NCBI GenBank assembly: GCA_946407175.1
Contig: CAMJNB010000009.1
Span: forward strand, 1-12,011
Length of the DNA: 12,011 nt
Direction of reading: 5' to 3'
Origin: an uncultured Selenomonadales bacterium
Lineage (GTDB): Bacteria; Bacillota_C; Negativicutes; Selenomonadales; Selenomonadaceae
In this document: positions 1-8,253 of the stretch, piece after piece
How the letters are laid out: the number at the start of each line of letters is the position of its first letter
Position numbering within the stretch: position 1 is the stretch's first letter
The notes under the pieces: model-generated
The model's database searches: none
What the model saw: the letters and a program-made list of their open reading frames with translations, nothing else
Told to the model about the DNA's origin: nothing
Program-made: the position numbers and the translations under genes

Positions 1-24
1 AATTAAAAGCTAACCGCTAAAATC

Positions 25-63
25 AAAAAAACCGCCTGACGTTTTATCAGACGGATTTTTTTT
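25..63 (-). terminator. Rho-independent terminator of the atp operon
   Basis: An 8-bp stem (32-39 with 47-54, 7-nt loop) lies about 30 bp after the atpC stop codon. Read on the minus strand the stem is fully paired, with one G-U wobble, and is followed by seven U from 25-31. Read on the plus strand the same position is a C-A mismatch. This marks the minus strand, and so the atp operon, as the main user. The T run at 56-63 could let it work weakly in the other direction. Confidence 0.88.
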
Positions 64-83
64 ATTACGTCAAAAAATTAATT

Positions 84-509
84 TCAGTTGACGGGAATGT
101 TTTTGACTAAAAGTCTTGCCTTTGCGCGAGCCAATGCCGCCTCTGCGCGTTTAATGTCAATCTCCGATTCTTTAGGCGAATTTTTATAGGCGCTAATTCT
201 GTCTTCTGCGCGTTTGTACGCCGCCTTAGCACGGTCAGCGTCTATATATTCCGGCAATTCTGCCGAGTCTGCAAGAATGGTAATTTTATCCGGCGTGACT
301 TCCATAAAGCCGCCGCCTATCGCTACCAAATGCTCCGCGCCTTCAAACTTCACGCGCATTGCATGCGGTAATAACTCTGTCAAAAGTCTTGCGTGTTTCG
401 GCAAAATTCCCAATTCGCCGGCAGTCGAACGTACTATTAACATTTCGATATCTTGACCGAAAACTTTTCCGCCTTCGGGAGTGACAAGTTCCAGCTTAAT
501 CGTCGCCAT
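84..509 (-). CDS. atpC: F1Fo ATP synthase epsilon subunit
   Basis: This is the 141-residue epsilon subunit of the F1 sector. It sits at the foot of the gamma shaft on the cytoplasmic side, links F1 to the c-ring and can brake ATP hydrolysis. The N-terminal beta-sandwich (about residues 1-85, with GELGILPKHARLLTEL near 31-46) and the C-terminal two-helix domain are both present. The C-terminal part begins with IDADRA at 89-94, which fits the I/L-D-x-x-R-A motif that binds ATP in Bacillus-type epsilon subunits. Regulation by ATP binding is therefore possible, but this is inference. The ATG lies three bases after the atpD stop, and its AGGGGG ribosome binding site falls inside the end of atpD, so translation is probably coupled. 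It is the last gene of the operon, followed by a terminator. Confidence 0.97.
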   Translation of the reverse strand: MATIKLELVTPEGGKVFGQDIEMLIVRSTAGELGILPKHARLLTELLPHAMRVKFEGAEHLVAIGGGFMEVTPDKITILADSAELPEYIDADRAKAAYKRAEDRISAYKNSPKESEIDIKRAEAALARAKARLLVKNIPVN

Positions 510-512
510 TGA

Positions 513-1928
<1,416 letters not shown>

Positions 1929-1962
1929 TCAACTCCTTTATATTAGCTTTCAGGACTTCTCT

Positions 1963-1990
1963 AAGCTCTAAGCTCCAAGCTCTAAGCTAA
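1963..1990. repeat. Heptamer array 1 (AAGCTCT, four units)
   Basis: Four contiguous 7-bp units, AAGCTCT, AAGCTCC, AAGCTCT and AAGCTAA, fill the spacer between the lipoprotein gene and atpD. They start three bases beyond the lipoprotein stop codon. The shared AGCT core is self-complementary, so the array can fold weakly in the transcript. It belongs to the same set as the arrays at 5370, 6917, 7246 and 9399. Confidence 0.85.
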
Positions 1991-1993
1991 AAA

Positions 1994-2656
1994 TCAACGT
2001 CCCTGCGCGAAAACTGCCAACGCTTCGGGATTTTCCGGCATCCAATACAATGTTTTGCCGTCTTCACCTTTACCAACGGTGCATTTCACGTCCAAAGTAC
2101 GCTCTGTTGTCGGTAATTTGTCAATGAAAAGTTTAACGCTTTCAATCGCTATATTTTGGACTGCCGCGTCTTTTTTCATATCTTCCATGCTTTGACCCAG
2201 CGCAGTTGACTTCTGCACTAACTCCATAAGTGCTTTAATGCCTTCGTTTTCTTGAATCAACTTGTTCATGTCTTCCGTGACGTTATTGTCAATCATCGTC
2301 GCTTTGACTTCGACAACGGGATTTTTCGCGTCATCTTTTTTCAAAGACGTTTGAACCTTTGTAATGTTTTTAATGTGCTCAATGTAATACTTTGTAACTT
2401 CCTCGACATTTTTTTCATTCAGAGGAAAATCTTTGAATTGGTCGATAATCGCTTTATTAAGAGTGTCTGCAACTTCTTTTTCGGAGTCTGCAGGTATACC
2501 CGCGTCGGCAAGGTGGCTTGAAGTTCCCGTCGCATAAAGTTCCGTCCATGCAGCAATGGATTTATCCGCGCTGATTTTCGGTTTATCGTCGCCGCAACCT
2601 GTCATAAATAACGTTAAAAGTAATACCGAAAATACGGCAAAATATTTTTTTAGCAT
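1994..2656 (-). CDS. Predicted lipoprotein of unknown function inside the atp operon
   Basis: This 220-residue protein has a classic lipoprotein signal: MLKK, a hydrophobic stretch at 5-18, and a lipobox ending TGC with the modified cysteine at 21. It should be anchored on the outside of the cytoplasmic membrane or in an outer membrane. The mature part is highly charged, mixed alpha/beta, with no motif that gives a function and no cysteines in its first part after the anchor. It resembles the small Firmicutes lipoproteins carrying an uncharacterised C-terminal domain (DUF5105-like), but I cannot confirm that by eye. The start is ATG with AAGGG 9 nt upstream. It lies between atpG and atpD with repeat arrays on both sides, so it is probably an insertion in the operon and co-transcribed with it. 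It is not a known part of ATP synthase. Confidence 0.85.
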   Translation of the reverse strand: MLKKYFAVFSVLLLTLFMTGCGDDKPKISADKSIAAWTELYATGTSSHLADAGIPADSEKEVADTLNKAIIDQFKDFPLNEKNVEEVTKYYIEHIKNITKVQTSLKKDDAKNPVVEVKATMIDNNVTEDMNKLIQENEGIKALMELVQKSTALGQSMEDMKKDAAVQNIAIESVKLFIDKLPTTERTLDVKCTVGKGEDGKTLYWMPENPEALAVFAQGR

Positions 2657-2684
2657 AGCATTTACCCTTAAATTTTACTTACCC

Positions 2685-2740
2685 ATTCTTAATTCTACAT
2701 TCTTAATTCTACATTCTTAATTCTACATTCTTAATTCTTA
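2685..2740. repeat. 14-bp tandem repeat (four units)
   Basis: Three perfect copies of ATTCTTAATTCTAC (2685-2726) and a fourth copy with 12 of 14 matches (2727-2740) fill most of the atpG-lipoprotein spacer and reach the atpG stop codon. Each unit is itself two related heptamers, ATTCTTA and ATTCTAC, so the 7-bp period matches the other spacer arrays although the sequence lacks the AGCT core. Confidence 0.95.
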
Positions 2741-2741
2741 A

Positions 2742-3809
2742 TTATTTAAGCGCCTCTGCGCCGCCGACAATTTCGTTAATTTCATTCGTAATGCCGGCTT
2801 GACGAACTTTGTTGTAGTACAGATTGAGTTTGCCTATAAGCTCCTGCGCGTTGTCCGTCGCGTTGCTCATAGCATTCATACGTGAACTGAGCTCCGACGC
2901 GGCGGCGTGCAACATGGCGCCGTAAATTCGCGTTGCCAATCTGCGCGGCAGGAAGTGATTCAGAACCGATACAACGTCCGGTTCATAAATGTAACTTTCG
3001 CGCAGTTCAAGATTTTCGGCGTTGGCGTAATCGTCCGTGACAATCGGCAGTAACGTAACGTCATCCGGTTCACAAGTCATAGCCGATACAAACTTCGTGT
3101 AAATCATCGTGACATCTAAAATTTCGCCGCTCATAAAACGTTCGATAATCAAATCGGCAATTTCTTTCGCGTACTGGTAGCTGGGACGTTCGCTGATACC
3201 ATTGTAGCTCTTGATAATGTTGTAGCCGCGCTGTTTGAAATGACTTGTCGCCTTTCTGCCTACGGTTATCAACTCCACGCCTTCAATGTAATCAGCGTCG
3301 TTGTATTCGCGCGCAACTGCCTTATTTTCAACGTTAGCCCTACCGCTTGACTTGGCACGTGGTGACGTAGCGGCGGCTTTCAAACCTTTTACCGCGTCGA
3401 AATTTTTAATGTGGTAATTCTCTTCCTTAACCGGTTTTGCAACGTCATCTTCCGAGCCGTCGTACTCAATAGTTTCATGCGCCTCTTTCAAAAGGTTGCT
3501 TGAATACGCACCGGCTAAACCTTTGTCCGACGCAATGACTAAGAATAAAAATTTACGTGCCTCCTGCTCCTGCATTTCCTTCAACTGTTCGCGCGTCGTG
3601 ATAAAAGGGCTTTCATCTTCAAGCCCCTGCATTTGAGTCATGACACGGCGAATAATTTCGCACGTCTTGTCGACGTAGGGCAGGTAGGCAATGAGTGAAT
3701 CACGCGCGGCATTGAAACGTGAACGCGCTATCATGTCCATTGCGCTGGTAATTTTTTGGATATTCTTAACGCTTTTGATTCTGCGGCGAATGTTTTGTAA
3801 ATTTGCCAT
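2742..3809 (-). CDS. atpG: F1Fo ATP synthase gamma subunit with an internal insertion
   Basis: This is the gamma subunit, the central shaft that turns inside the alpha3-beta3 head and couples c-ring rotation to catalysis. The N-terminal helix (LQNIRRRIKSVKNIQKITSA, 4-23) and the C-terminal helix ending in EIVGGAEALK are well conserved and form the coiled-coil shaft. The protein has 355 residues against a usual 285-295. The excess lies mainly at about 117-175, between the GLAGAYSSNLLKEA segment and the ELITVGRKATSHF segment. It is charged and probably flexible, rich in K, D, E, A and S. Both flanking blocks are intact and in frame, so this is a real insertion and not a frameshift. The start is ATG 12 nt after atpA, with AGGCGGTG upstream. 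Confidence 0.96.
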   Translation of the reverse strand: MANLQNIRRRIKSVKNIQKITSAMDMIARSRFNAARDSLIAYLPYVDKTCEIIRRVMTQMQGLEDESPFITTREQLKEMQEQEARKFLFLVIASDKGLAGAYSSNLLKEAHETIEYDGSEDDVAKPVKEENYHIKNFDAVKGLKAAATSPRAKSSGRANVENKAVAREYNDADYIEGVELITVGRKATSHFKQRGYNIIKSYNGISERPSYQYAKEIADLIIERFMSGEILDVTMIYTKFVSAMTCEPDDVTLLPIVTDDYANAENLELRESYIYEPDVVSVLNHFLPRRLATRIYGAMLHAAASELSSRMNAMSNATDNAQELIGKLNLYYNKVRQAGITNEINEIVGGAEALK

Positions 3810-3821
3810 TTACCGCACCGC

Positions 3822-5345
3822 CTAACCTTCAGTCTTGTAGCTGATTGTTTCTTTGAACTCTTTAATAGCCGCCGAAATTTCTGCCTCAAGATTATCATCA
3901 AGTTTTTTCTGCGCGGCAATTTTTTCGCCAATGTCTTTGTGGCGATTGTGCATGAACTTAATAAAATCTGCGTGGAAGGTGACGACTTTATTAACGGGAA
4001 TGTCTGACAAAAATCCTCTTACCGCAGTGAAAATAGTCAACACTTGATCTTCAACGGCTAAAGGCGAATACTGCGCCTGTTTCAACGTCTCAACCATACG
4101 CGCGCCGCGATCCAACTGCGCCTTCGTAGCTTTATCAAGGTCGGAGCCGAATTGTGCAAACGCGGCAAGTTCACGATACTGCGCAAGGTCAAGGCGCATT
4201 GTACCGGCAACTTGTTTCATCGCCTTAATCTGCGCGGAGCCGCCGACACGTGACACGGAAAGACCGACGCTTATTGCGGGACGTATGCCGGAGTAGAAAG
4301 AGTCTGTTTCAAGCATAATCTGTCCGTCCGTGATTGAAATGACGTTTGTAGGAATGTACGCGGAAACGTCGCCTGCCTGCGTCTCGATAATCGGCAGTGC
4401 GGTAATTGAACCTGCGCCGAGTTCGTCACTTAATTTTGACGCACGCTCCAAAAGACGTGAATGTAAATAGAAAACGTCGCCGGGATATGCTTCACGACCG
4501 GGCGGACGGCGTAACAGCAGTGACATGGCACGATAAGCCGCCGCGTGTTTTGTCAAGTCATCGTAAACGCAAAGGCAATGTCCGTGCTTTTCGTACATAA
4601 AATATTCTGCCATTGCAACGCCGGAATACGGTGCAAGGTACTGCAACGGTGCCGAATCAGCCGCCGTTGCCGCAACTACGATTGAATATTCCATAGCGCC
4701 GTGATCTTCCAACGTCTTAACAACGCGGGCAACCGTCGACGCCTTTTGTCCTATCGCAACGTAAACGCAGATACAATTCTGCCCTTTCTGATTTATAATC
4801 GTGTCAATCGCGATTGCCGACTTGCCTATACCTCTGTCGCCGATTATAAGTTCGCGCTGACCGCGTCCAATCGGAACAAGTGCGTCGATAGCTTTTAAGC
4901 CGGTTTGCAACGGTTCATGAACAGATTTTCTGTCTGCAATACCCGGCGCCTTGTATTCAACAGGACGAGTCTTAGTAGTTTGAATGGGTCCCTTGCCGTC
5001 AATCGGTCTGCCCAATGCGTCGACAACGCGACCAATCATATTTTCGCCGACGGGTACTTGCATGATTCGCGCAGTACGTTTAACCGTCGTGCCTTCTTTA
5101 ACTTCTTCGTCGCGTCCGAGAATAACCGCACCGACGTTATCCTGTTCAAGGTTCAAGACCAAGCCGTAAATATCGTTGCCGAAGTCAAGAAGTTCGCCTG
5201 CCATAGCTTTTTCAAGTCCGTGTATGTGCGCTATGCCGTCGCCGACTTCTATAACCGTGCCGACTTCATCAACGTTCAAATCGACATTGTAATTTTTTAT
5301 CTGATCTTTTATTATCGCAGTAATTTCATCAGGATTTATTTTCAT
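3822..5345 (-). CDS. atpA: F1Fo ATP synthase alpha subunit
   Basis: This 507-residue alpha subunit forms the non-catalytic nucleotide sites and half of the catalytic interfaces of F1. It shows the N-terminal beta-barrel (about 25-95), the P-loop GDRGIGKS at 169-176, the [20 protein letters not shown] block near 277-295, and the arginine finger at 366 in the [10 protein letters not shown] motif. Length matches the family. The start is ATG with GAGGTGA 10 nt upstream, followed by atpG after 12 nt. Upstream, a small exported-protein gene and a heptamer array separate it from atpH, where most bacteria have atpH and atpA adjacent. Confidence 0.98.
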   Translation of the reverse strand: MKINPDEITAIIKDQIKNYNVDLNVDEVGTVIEVGDGIAHIHGLEKAMAGELLDFGNDIYGLVLNLEQDNVGAVILGRDEEVKEGTTVKRTARIMQVPVGENMIGRVVDALGRPIDGKGPIQTTKTRPVEYKAPGIADRKSVHEPLQTGLKAIDALVPIGRGQRELIIGDRGIGKSAIAIDTIINQKGQNCICVYVAIGQKASTVARVVKTLEDHGAMEYSIVVAATAADSAPLQYLAPYSGVAMAEYFMYEKHGHCLCVYDDLTKHAAAYRAMSLLLRRPPGREAYPGDVFYLHSRLLERASKLSDELGAGSITALPIIETQAGDVSAYIPTNVISITDGQIMLETDSFYSGIRPAISVGLSVSRVGGSAQIKAMKQVAGTMRLDLAQYRELAAFAQFGSDLDKATKAQLDRGARMVETLKQAQYSPLAVEDQVLTIFTAVRGFLSDIPVNKVVTFHADFIKFMHNRHKDIGEKIAAQKKLDDNLEAEISAAIKEFKETISYKTEG

Positions 5346-5369
5346 ATCTAAGGCTTCACCTCACATTTT

Positions 5370-5397
5370 AGCTGTTAGCTTACAGCTGTCAGCTTTC
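5370..5397. repeat. Heptamer array 3 (AGCTGTT/AGCTTAC, four units)
   Basis: Four contiguous heptamers, AGCTGTT, AGCTTAC, AGCTGTC and AGCTTTC, lie in the spacer between the small exported-protein gene (stop at 5410) and atpA. They sit just upstream of the atpA ribosome binding site (5356-5362). The units keep AGCT and vary in the other three bases. Confidence 0.85.
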
Positions 5398-5409
5398 AGA
5401 GATTTTAAA

Positions 5410-5775
5410 TTATTTATAACTGACTTCGTAGTCAAGACCGAGATATTTTATGCAGAAATTCCAAACCGACGCCATAGGCTCAATGTCTCTAACAGGGTGC
5501 ATACCTTCTCCGGCGCCGGTCGTGTACCAAGTAATACCGTCATTTTCCCACATTGAATAATTTAATTCACGTTCAAAAGAATTTAAATAACGTATTCTTA
5601 CAGTCACGTCGAAAGCGCGGTTGTCGCGATATTCAGTCCGATTTACGATTGATTCGGTTATGACGTAGTAAGTATAATCGTCGTCGTCGCTGTATATCAA
5701 AACTTCCCGCGCAGATACACTTTGCGCCGTTATAAGCGTCAACATAAACGCGGCAATAAAAATTTTCTTCAGCAT
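5410..5775 (-). CDS. Small exported protein of unknown function between atpH and atpA
   Basis: This 121-residue protein has a clear signal peptide (MLKK, hydrophobic core 5-17, likely cleavage after SVSA at residue 22). The mature part of about 99 residues is tyrosine- and acid-rich, with a run SDDDD, and looks like beta strands with alternating charge. I do not recognise a characterised domain. Its N-terminus closely resembles those of the other exported proteins inserted in this operon (MLKKF/I/Y). The start is ATG after a strong AGGGGAGGGG site. The upstream spacer holds a 22-bp tandem duplication, and a heptamer array follows the stop. The direction and tight packing suggest co-transcription with the atp genes. 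Any role in ATP synthase assembly is speculation. Confidence 0.82.
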   Translation of the reverse strand: MLKKIFIAAFMLTLITAQSVSAREVLIYSDDDDYTYYVITESIVNRTEYRDNRAFDVTVRIRYLNSFERELNYSMWENDGITWYTTGAGEGMHPVRDIEPMASVWNFCIKYLGLDYEVSYK

Positions 5776-5792
5776 AAAAATCCCCTCCCCTC

Positions 5793-5836
5793 TTAAATCT
5801 ACGTGAATCAGCTTTTAAATCTACGTGAACCGGTTT
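5793..5836. repeat. 22-bp tandem duplication
   Basis: Two adjacent 22-bp copies (5793-5814 and 5815-5836) match at 19 of 22 positions; the first 15 bases, TTAAATCTACGTGAA, are identical. They fill the spacer between the atpH stop codon and the ribosome binding site of the exported-protein gene at 5410-5775. Purpose is unknown; local duplication by slippage is the simplest reading. Confidence 0.9.
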
Positions 5837-5841
5837 TTAGT

Positions 5842-6384
5842 TTAGTTGCTTACAGACAGCGTAGACTTAAGCGCCTGCAACCTGCCTGCCGCCGATCCGT
5901 CAATTCTCTTGTCACCGACTCTTACAATGACGCCGCCGAGTATTGATTTATCTTCGTGCTTGCGAATTTGAATTTTCTTTTTCGTAACTTCGGCAAGTTT
6001 TAAGCCCAATTTTTTCTCTTGGTCTTTTGTAAGCGGAAAAGCCGTAGTCACGTCCGCAATTAAAATTCCCTGCTCTTCATTTTTCAAGCCGGTAAAAATT
6101 TCGTAAATCTCATTGAAAATTCCGATTCGGCTTTTATCAGTCAACAACATTAAGAAGTTCATAACCGTTTCGGAAACTTCGTCCTTGACCGCCTTTGCAA
6201 GTAAGTCTTTCTTGGCTTTATGCGGCACCAAAGGATTTTTAAAAAAGCTTACGGCTTCGGGGACGGTGAAAACATCTTCGCGCACCAAGTTTAAATCTCT
6301 GTCGTATTCGTCAAGTTTTTTTTCGTCACGCGCAATTTCAAAAATCGCCCGCGCGTACTTCGTGGCAAGCTGAATATTAAGCAC
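5842..6384 (-). CDS. atpH: F1Fo ATP synthase delta subunit
   Basis: This 180-residue delta subunit (OSCP-like) connects the top of the alpha3-beta3 head to the b-subunit stalk. The N-terminal helical domain (LATKYARAIFEIARDEKKLDEY, from residue 6) and the C-terminal ILGGVIVRVGDKRIDGSAAGRL block (about 148-169) are typical. The start is GTG at 6384, giving MLNIQLATKYA, with AGGGGTGA just upstream and only 12 nt after the atpF stop. The next gene is not atpA but a small exported-protein gene. Confidence 0.96.
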   Translation of the reverse strand: MLNIQLATKYARAIFEIARDEKKLDEYDRDLNLVREDVFTVPEAVSFFKNPLVPHKAKKDLLAKAVKDEVSETVMNFLMLLTDKSRIGIFNEIYEIFTGLKNEEQGILIADVTTAFPLTKDQEKKLGLKLAEVTKKKIQIRKHEDKSILGGVIVRVGDKRIDGSAAGRLQALKSTLSVSN

Positions 6385-6396
6385 TCAACTCACCCC

Positions 6397-6897
6397 TTAC
6401 TTAACGTCACTGAACATTTTGGAATTTAAGCCGGAAATAAAATCATTGACGAGCTTGTCATTTTCCTTCGCCGAAAGATTTTTAGCGACGATTTTTTCTG
6501 CCGCCTGCAAACTCAACGTGACAATTTCGGATTTCATTTCTTCAAAGGCGCGGTTACGTTCATTTTGAATTTCAGCCTGCGCATTTTGTTTCATACGTTC
6601 AATTTCGCGTTTTGTTTCGGCAACAAGTGCGTCACGTTCCTGCCGTGCCGTAATTTCTGCGCGGTCAACAATTTCCTGCGCCTTGCGATTAGCTTCGGCA
6701 AGTTGGTTTTTGTACTGCGCCAAAGTCTGTTCGGCGGCTTTTCTGTCAGCGGCGGCTTGGTCAAGTGAATTTTGAATTTTGTCCGAGCGCTGCTTTAACA
6801 TTTTCGCAACGGGTTCATATGCCAATGCGCGAAGGATCGCTACAAGGATTAGAAAGTTGACAACCTGCGCGAGTATCGTTGCGTTAATTTCTATCAA
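6397..6897 (-). CDS. atpF: F1Fo ATP synthase subunit b
   Basis: This 166-residue subunit b forms the peripheral stalk. One N-terminal membrane helix (about 6-27) is followed by a long, highly charged coiled-coil helix (about 30-150, rich in A, E, K, Q, R) that dimerises and holds the head against rotation. Length is usual. The start is TTG at 6897: no in-frame ATG precedes the membrane helix, and AGGTGA lies 6 nt upstream. The spacer to atpE is filled by a heptamer array. Confidence 0.96.
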   Translation of the reverse strand: MIEINATILAQVVNFLILVAILRALAYEPVAKMLKQRSDKIQNSLDQAAADRKAAEQTLAQYKNQLAEANRKAQEIVDRAEITARQERDALVAETKREIERMKQNAQAEIQNERNRAFEEMKSEIVTLSLQAAEKIVAKNLSAKENDKLVNDFISGLNSKMFSDVK

Positions 6898-6916
6898 ATT
6901 TTGTCACCTCTCTTAT

Positions 6917-6972
6917 TAGCTGGTAGCTTTTAGCTGTTAGCGATTAGCTTTTAGCCGATAGCTACTACTTAC
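6917..6972. repeat. Heptamer array 4 (TAGCTNN, seven to eight units)
   Basis: Seven contiguous heptamers of the form TAGC-T/C/G-NN run from 6917 to 6965 (TAGCTGG, TAGCTTT, TAGCTGT, TAGCGAT, TAGCTTT, TAGCCGA, TAGCTAC), with a weaker eighth, TACTTAC. They occupy nearly the whole atpE-atpF spacer, ending next to the atpE stop codon. The first four bases are fixed in phase and the last two vary freely. Confidence 0.9.
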
Positions 6973-6974
6973 TA

Positions 6975-7226
6975 TTATCCGATAAGAGGGTTAGCGTAAA
7001 GCATAATCAACGCAACAACGGCGGCGATAATTGCCATAGCTTCAATCAAGCCGACGGAAATAAGCGTGTTTGTGAAGAGAGTATTTTTAGCTTCGGGCTG
7101 ACGTGTAATGCCGTCAATGAATTTGCTTGTTACGAGACCGTCACCGACGCCGGCGCCGATTGCCGCCAGTCCCATTGTGATACCTGCACCGATAAGTGCC
7201 GCCGCTACCATAATTGCATGTTCCAT
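6975..7226 (-). CDS. atpE: F1Fo ATP synthase subunit c (rotor ring)
   Basis: This 83-residue subunit c is a two-helix hairpin that oligomerises into the rotor ring. Helix 1 (about 5-30) is glycine/alanine-rich, the polar loop RQPEAKN sits at 42-48, and helix 2 (about 52-78) holds the ion-carrying carboxylate E62 in GLIEAMAII. Compared with sodium-driven c subunits such as that of Ilyobacter, the Ser-Thr after the glutamate and the tyrosine one turn later are replaced by Ala-Met and Ile, which favours proton coupling. Position 29, which is Gln in sodium types, is Asp. The start is ATG with GGAGGTAAA upstream. It is preceded by two inserted exported-protein genes and a heptamer array. Confidence 0.97.
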   Translation of the reverse strand: MEHAIMVAAALIGAGITMGLAAIGAGVGDGLVTSKFIDGITRQPEAKNTLFTNTLISVGLIEAMAIIAAVVALIMLYANPLIG

Positions 7227-7245
7227 TTAAATTTACCTCCATATT

Positions 7246-7280
7246 AGCTTAGAGCTTAGAGCTTTCAGCTTTTAACTTAA
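7246..7280. repeat. Heptamer array 5 (AGCTTAG, four to five units)
   Basis: AGCTTAG, AGCTTAG, AGCTTTC and AGCTTTT run contiguously from 7246 to 7273, with a weak fifth unit, AACTTAA. They fill the spacer between the second exported-protein gene (stop at 7287) and the atpE ribosome binding site. Confidence 0.85.
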
Positions 7281-7286
7281 AAAATT

Positions 7287-7787
7287 TTATTTTAAACTTT
7301 TGTAAAAATCATCGTCGAACGTACCGAAAAATTTTTTCCCGTACGTCAAATAGTACGCCGCCTCCGCAATTGTCGCGTCGTAGGTGAAATTGTCGTCTTC
7401 GGGATTTGTAATTGTCGGGTCGACTTTAACCCACCTGTTACGCCCTTTTTCCTTTTCAGCTTCGGGTACAAAACGCATTACAACATTTTTGCCATAGACG
7501 TAAGAATAGGTGTGGTTGAAACGATTGGCAATTTTTGTTTTGCCCATATTGGCATCGGGTACTTGCACTTCGTCTATTGAAATTATGCAACCGCCGTCAT
7601 CTTCTTGAATGACTTTTACAGATTTTTTGTCGACGTAAAGTCCGGCGCCTTGAGCGCCCAAGTCTGCGAACAAAATATAATTTTTTGCCGCGTCAAGGTA
7701 AACGGGACATTTCGCTAACTCTGCAGACGCCGTAGCCGTGAAAAATATTGTCAGCGCAAATACCGCCAAGAAAAACTTTTTCAACAT
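7287..7787 (-). CDS. Exported protein of unknown function, paralogue of its upstream neighbour
   Basis: This 166-residue protein has a signal peptide (MLKKFF, hydrophobic core, predicted cleavage after TASA at residue 22). The mature part has two cysteines near its start (27 and 67) that could form a disulfide, and several predicted beta strands. It ends in a conserved block at about 141-165 (YYL at its start, then GKKFFGTFDDDFY). The neighbour encoded at 7792-8247 ends in a block matching this at 14 of 25 positions, so the two are paralogues in tandem. The ATG follows that gene by 4 nt with GGAG in its end, suggesting coupled translation. I do not recognise a characterised family. Position between atpB and atpE suggests expression together with ATP synthase. 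Confidence 0.85.
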   Translation of the reverse strand: MLKKFFLAVFALTIFFTATASAELAKCPVYLDAAKNYILFADLGAQGAGLYVDKKSVKVIQEDDGGCIISIDEVQVPDANMGKTKIANRFNHTYSYVYGKNVVMRFVPEAEKEKGRNRWVKVDPTITNPEDDNFTYDATIAEAAYYLTYGKKFFGTFDDDFYKSLK

Positions 7788-7791
7788 AGTT

Positions 7792-8247
7792 TTAACCTAC
7801 TCCCAACGCCGCGTAAAAATCCTCGCCGTAAGTGCCGTAAAATCTTTTTCCTGTCGCTAAGTAGTAAACAATCTCCGCGCCTTGTGCATAGCCGCTGCCG
7901 GAGGCGATTGTACCGTTGGGGTCGAGATAATCCAAATTGCCGTTTTGGTCGAAGAAATAAACTTTCCGCGTCGATTCGTCGTAAGCAAATTCCATATTCT
8001 CCACGCGATCCCAGCGCGTATTTTGCGGCTGAATGCTGTCGTAAACTATGAAGTCAAAAGAAATTACAATCAAGCCGTCTTGTTCGCGAGTGCGTAAAGA
8101 ATTTCCAAACAAATAATTTTCGTAACCTTGATGCTGATAAAATTTCACAAGGTTGGGGTCGTCGGCGGGATTTTTAGCCGCCTCCGTTGCCGCCGAAAAA
8201 AATGTTAATGCAAGTAAAACTGCTACGAAAAAAAAGTTTTTAAGCAT
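7792..8247 (-). CDS. Exported protein of unknown function between atpB and atpE
   Basis: This 151-residue protein has an N-terminal signal peptide (MLKNFFF, hydrophobic to about 19, cleavage probably near residue 23-24). The mature domain is tyrosine-, aspartate- and asparagine-rich with likely beta strands (GLIVISFDFIVYD, KVYFFDQNGNLDYLD). It ends in a block at 124-148 containing YYLATGKRFYGTY and DFY, shared with the next gene. The start is ATG 6 nt after the atpB stop, and its ribosome binding site is the GAGGAG formed by the last two codons of atpB. Expression is thus tied to atpB. No catalytic motif is visible and no function is assigned. Confidence 0.85.
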   Translation of the reverse strand: MLKNFFFVAVLLALTFFSAATEAAKNPADDPNLVKFYQHQGYENYLFGNSLRTREQDGLIVISFDFIVYDSIQPQNTRWDRVENMEFAYDESTRKVYFFDQNGNLDYLDPNGTIASGSGYAQGAEIVYYLATGKRFYGTYGEDFYAALGVG

Positions 8248-8253
8248 AGCGAA

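Noticed and set aside
1..24. Further gene or repeat beyond the atp terminator
   Set aside because: Only 24 bp remain; AAAGCTAACCGCTAAAA has an AGCT but too few units to call a heptamer array.
2742..3809. Frameshift or fusion in atpG explaining its extra length
   Set aside because: Conserved blocks before and after the extra residues are in the same frame and no stop or overlap is present, so it is an in-frame insertion.
4905..5351. 148-residue open frame on the plus strand opposite atpA
   Set aside because: It is fully antisense to strongly conserved atpA codons, has no ribosome binding site, and its sequence shows no domain; it is a shadow of atpA.
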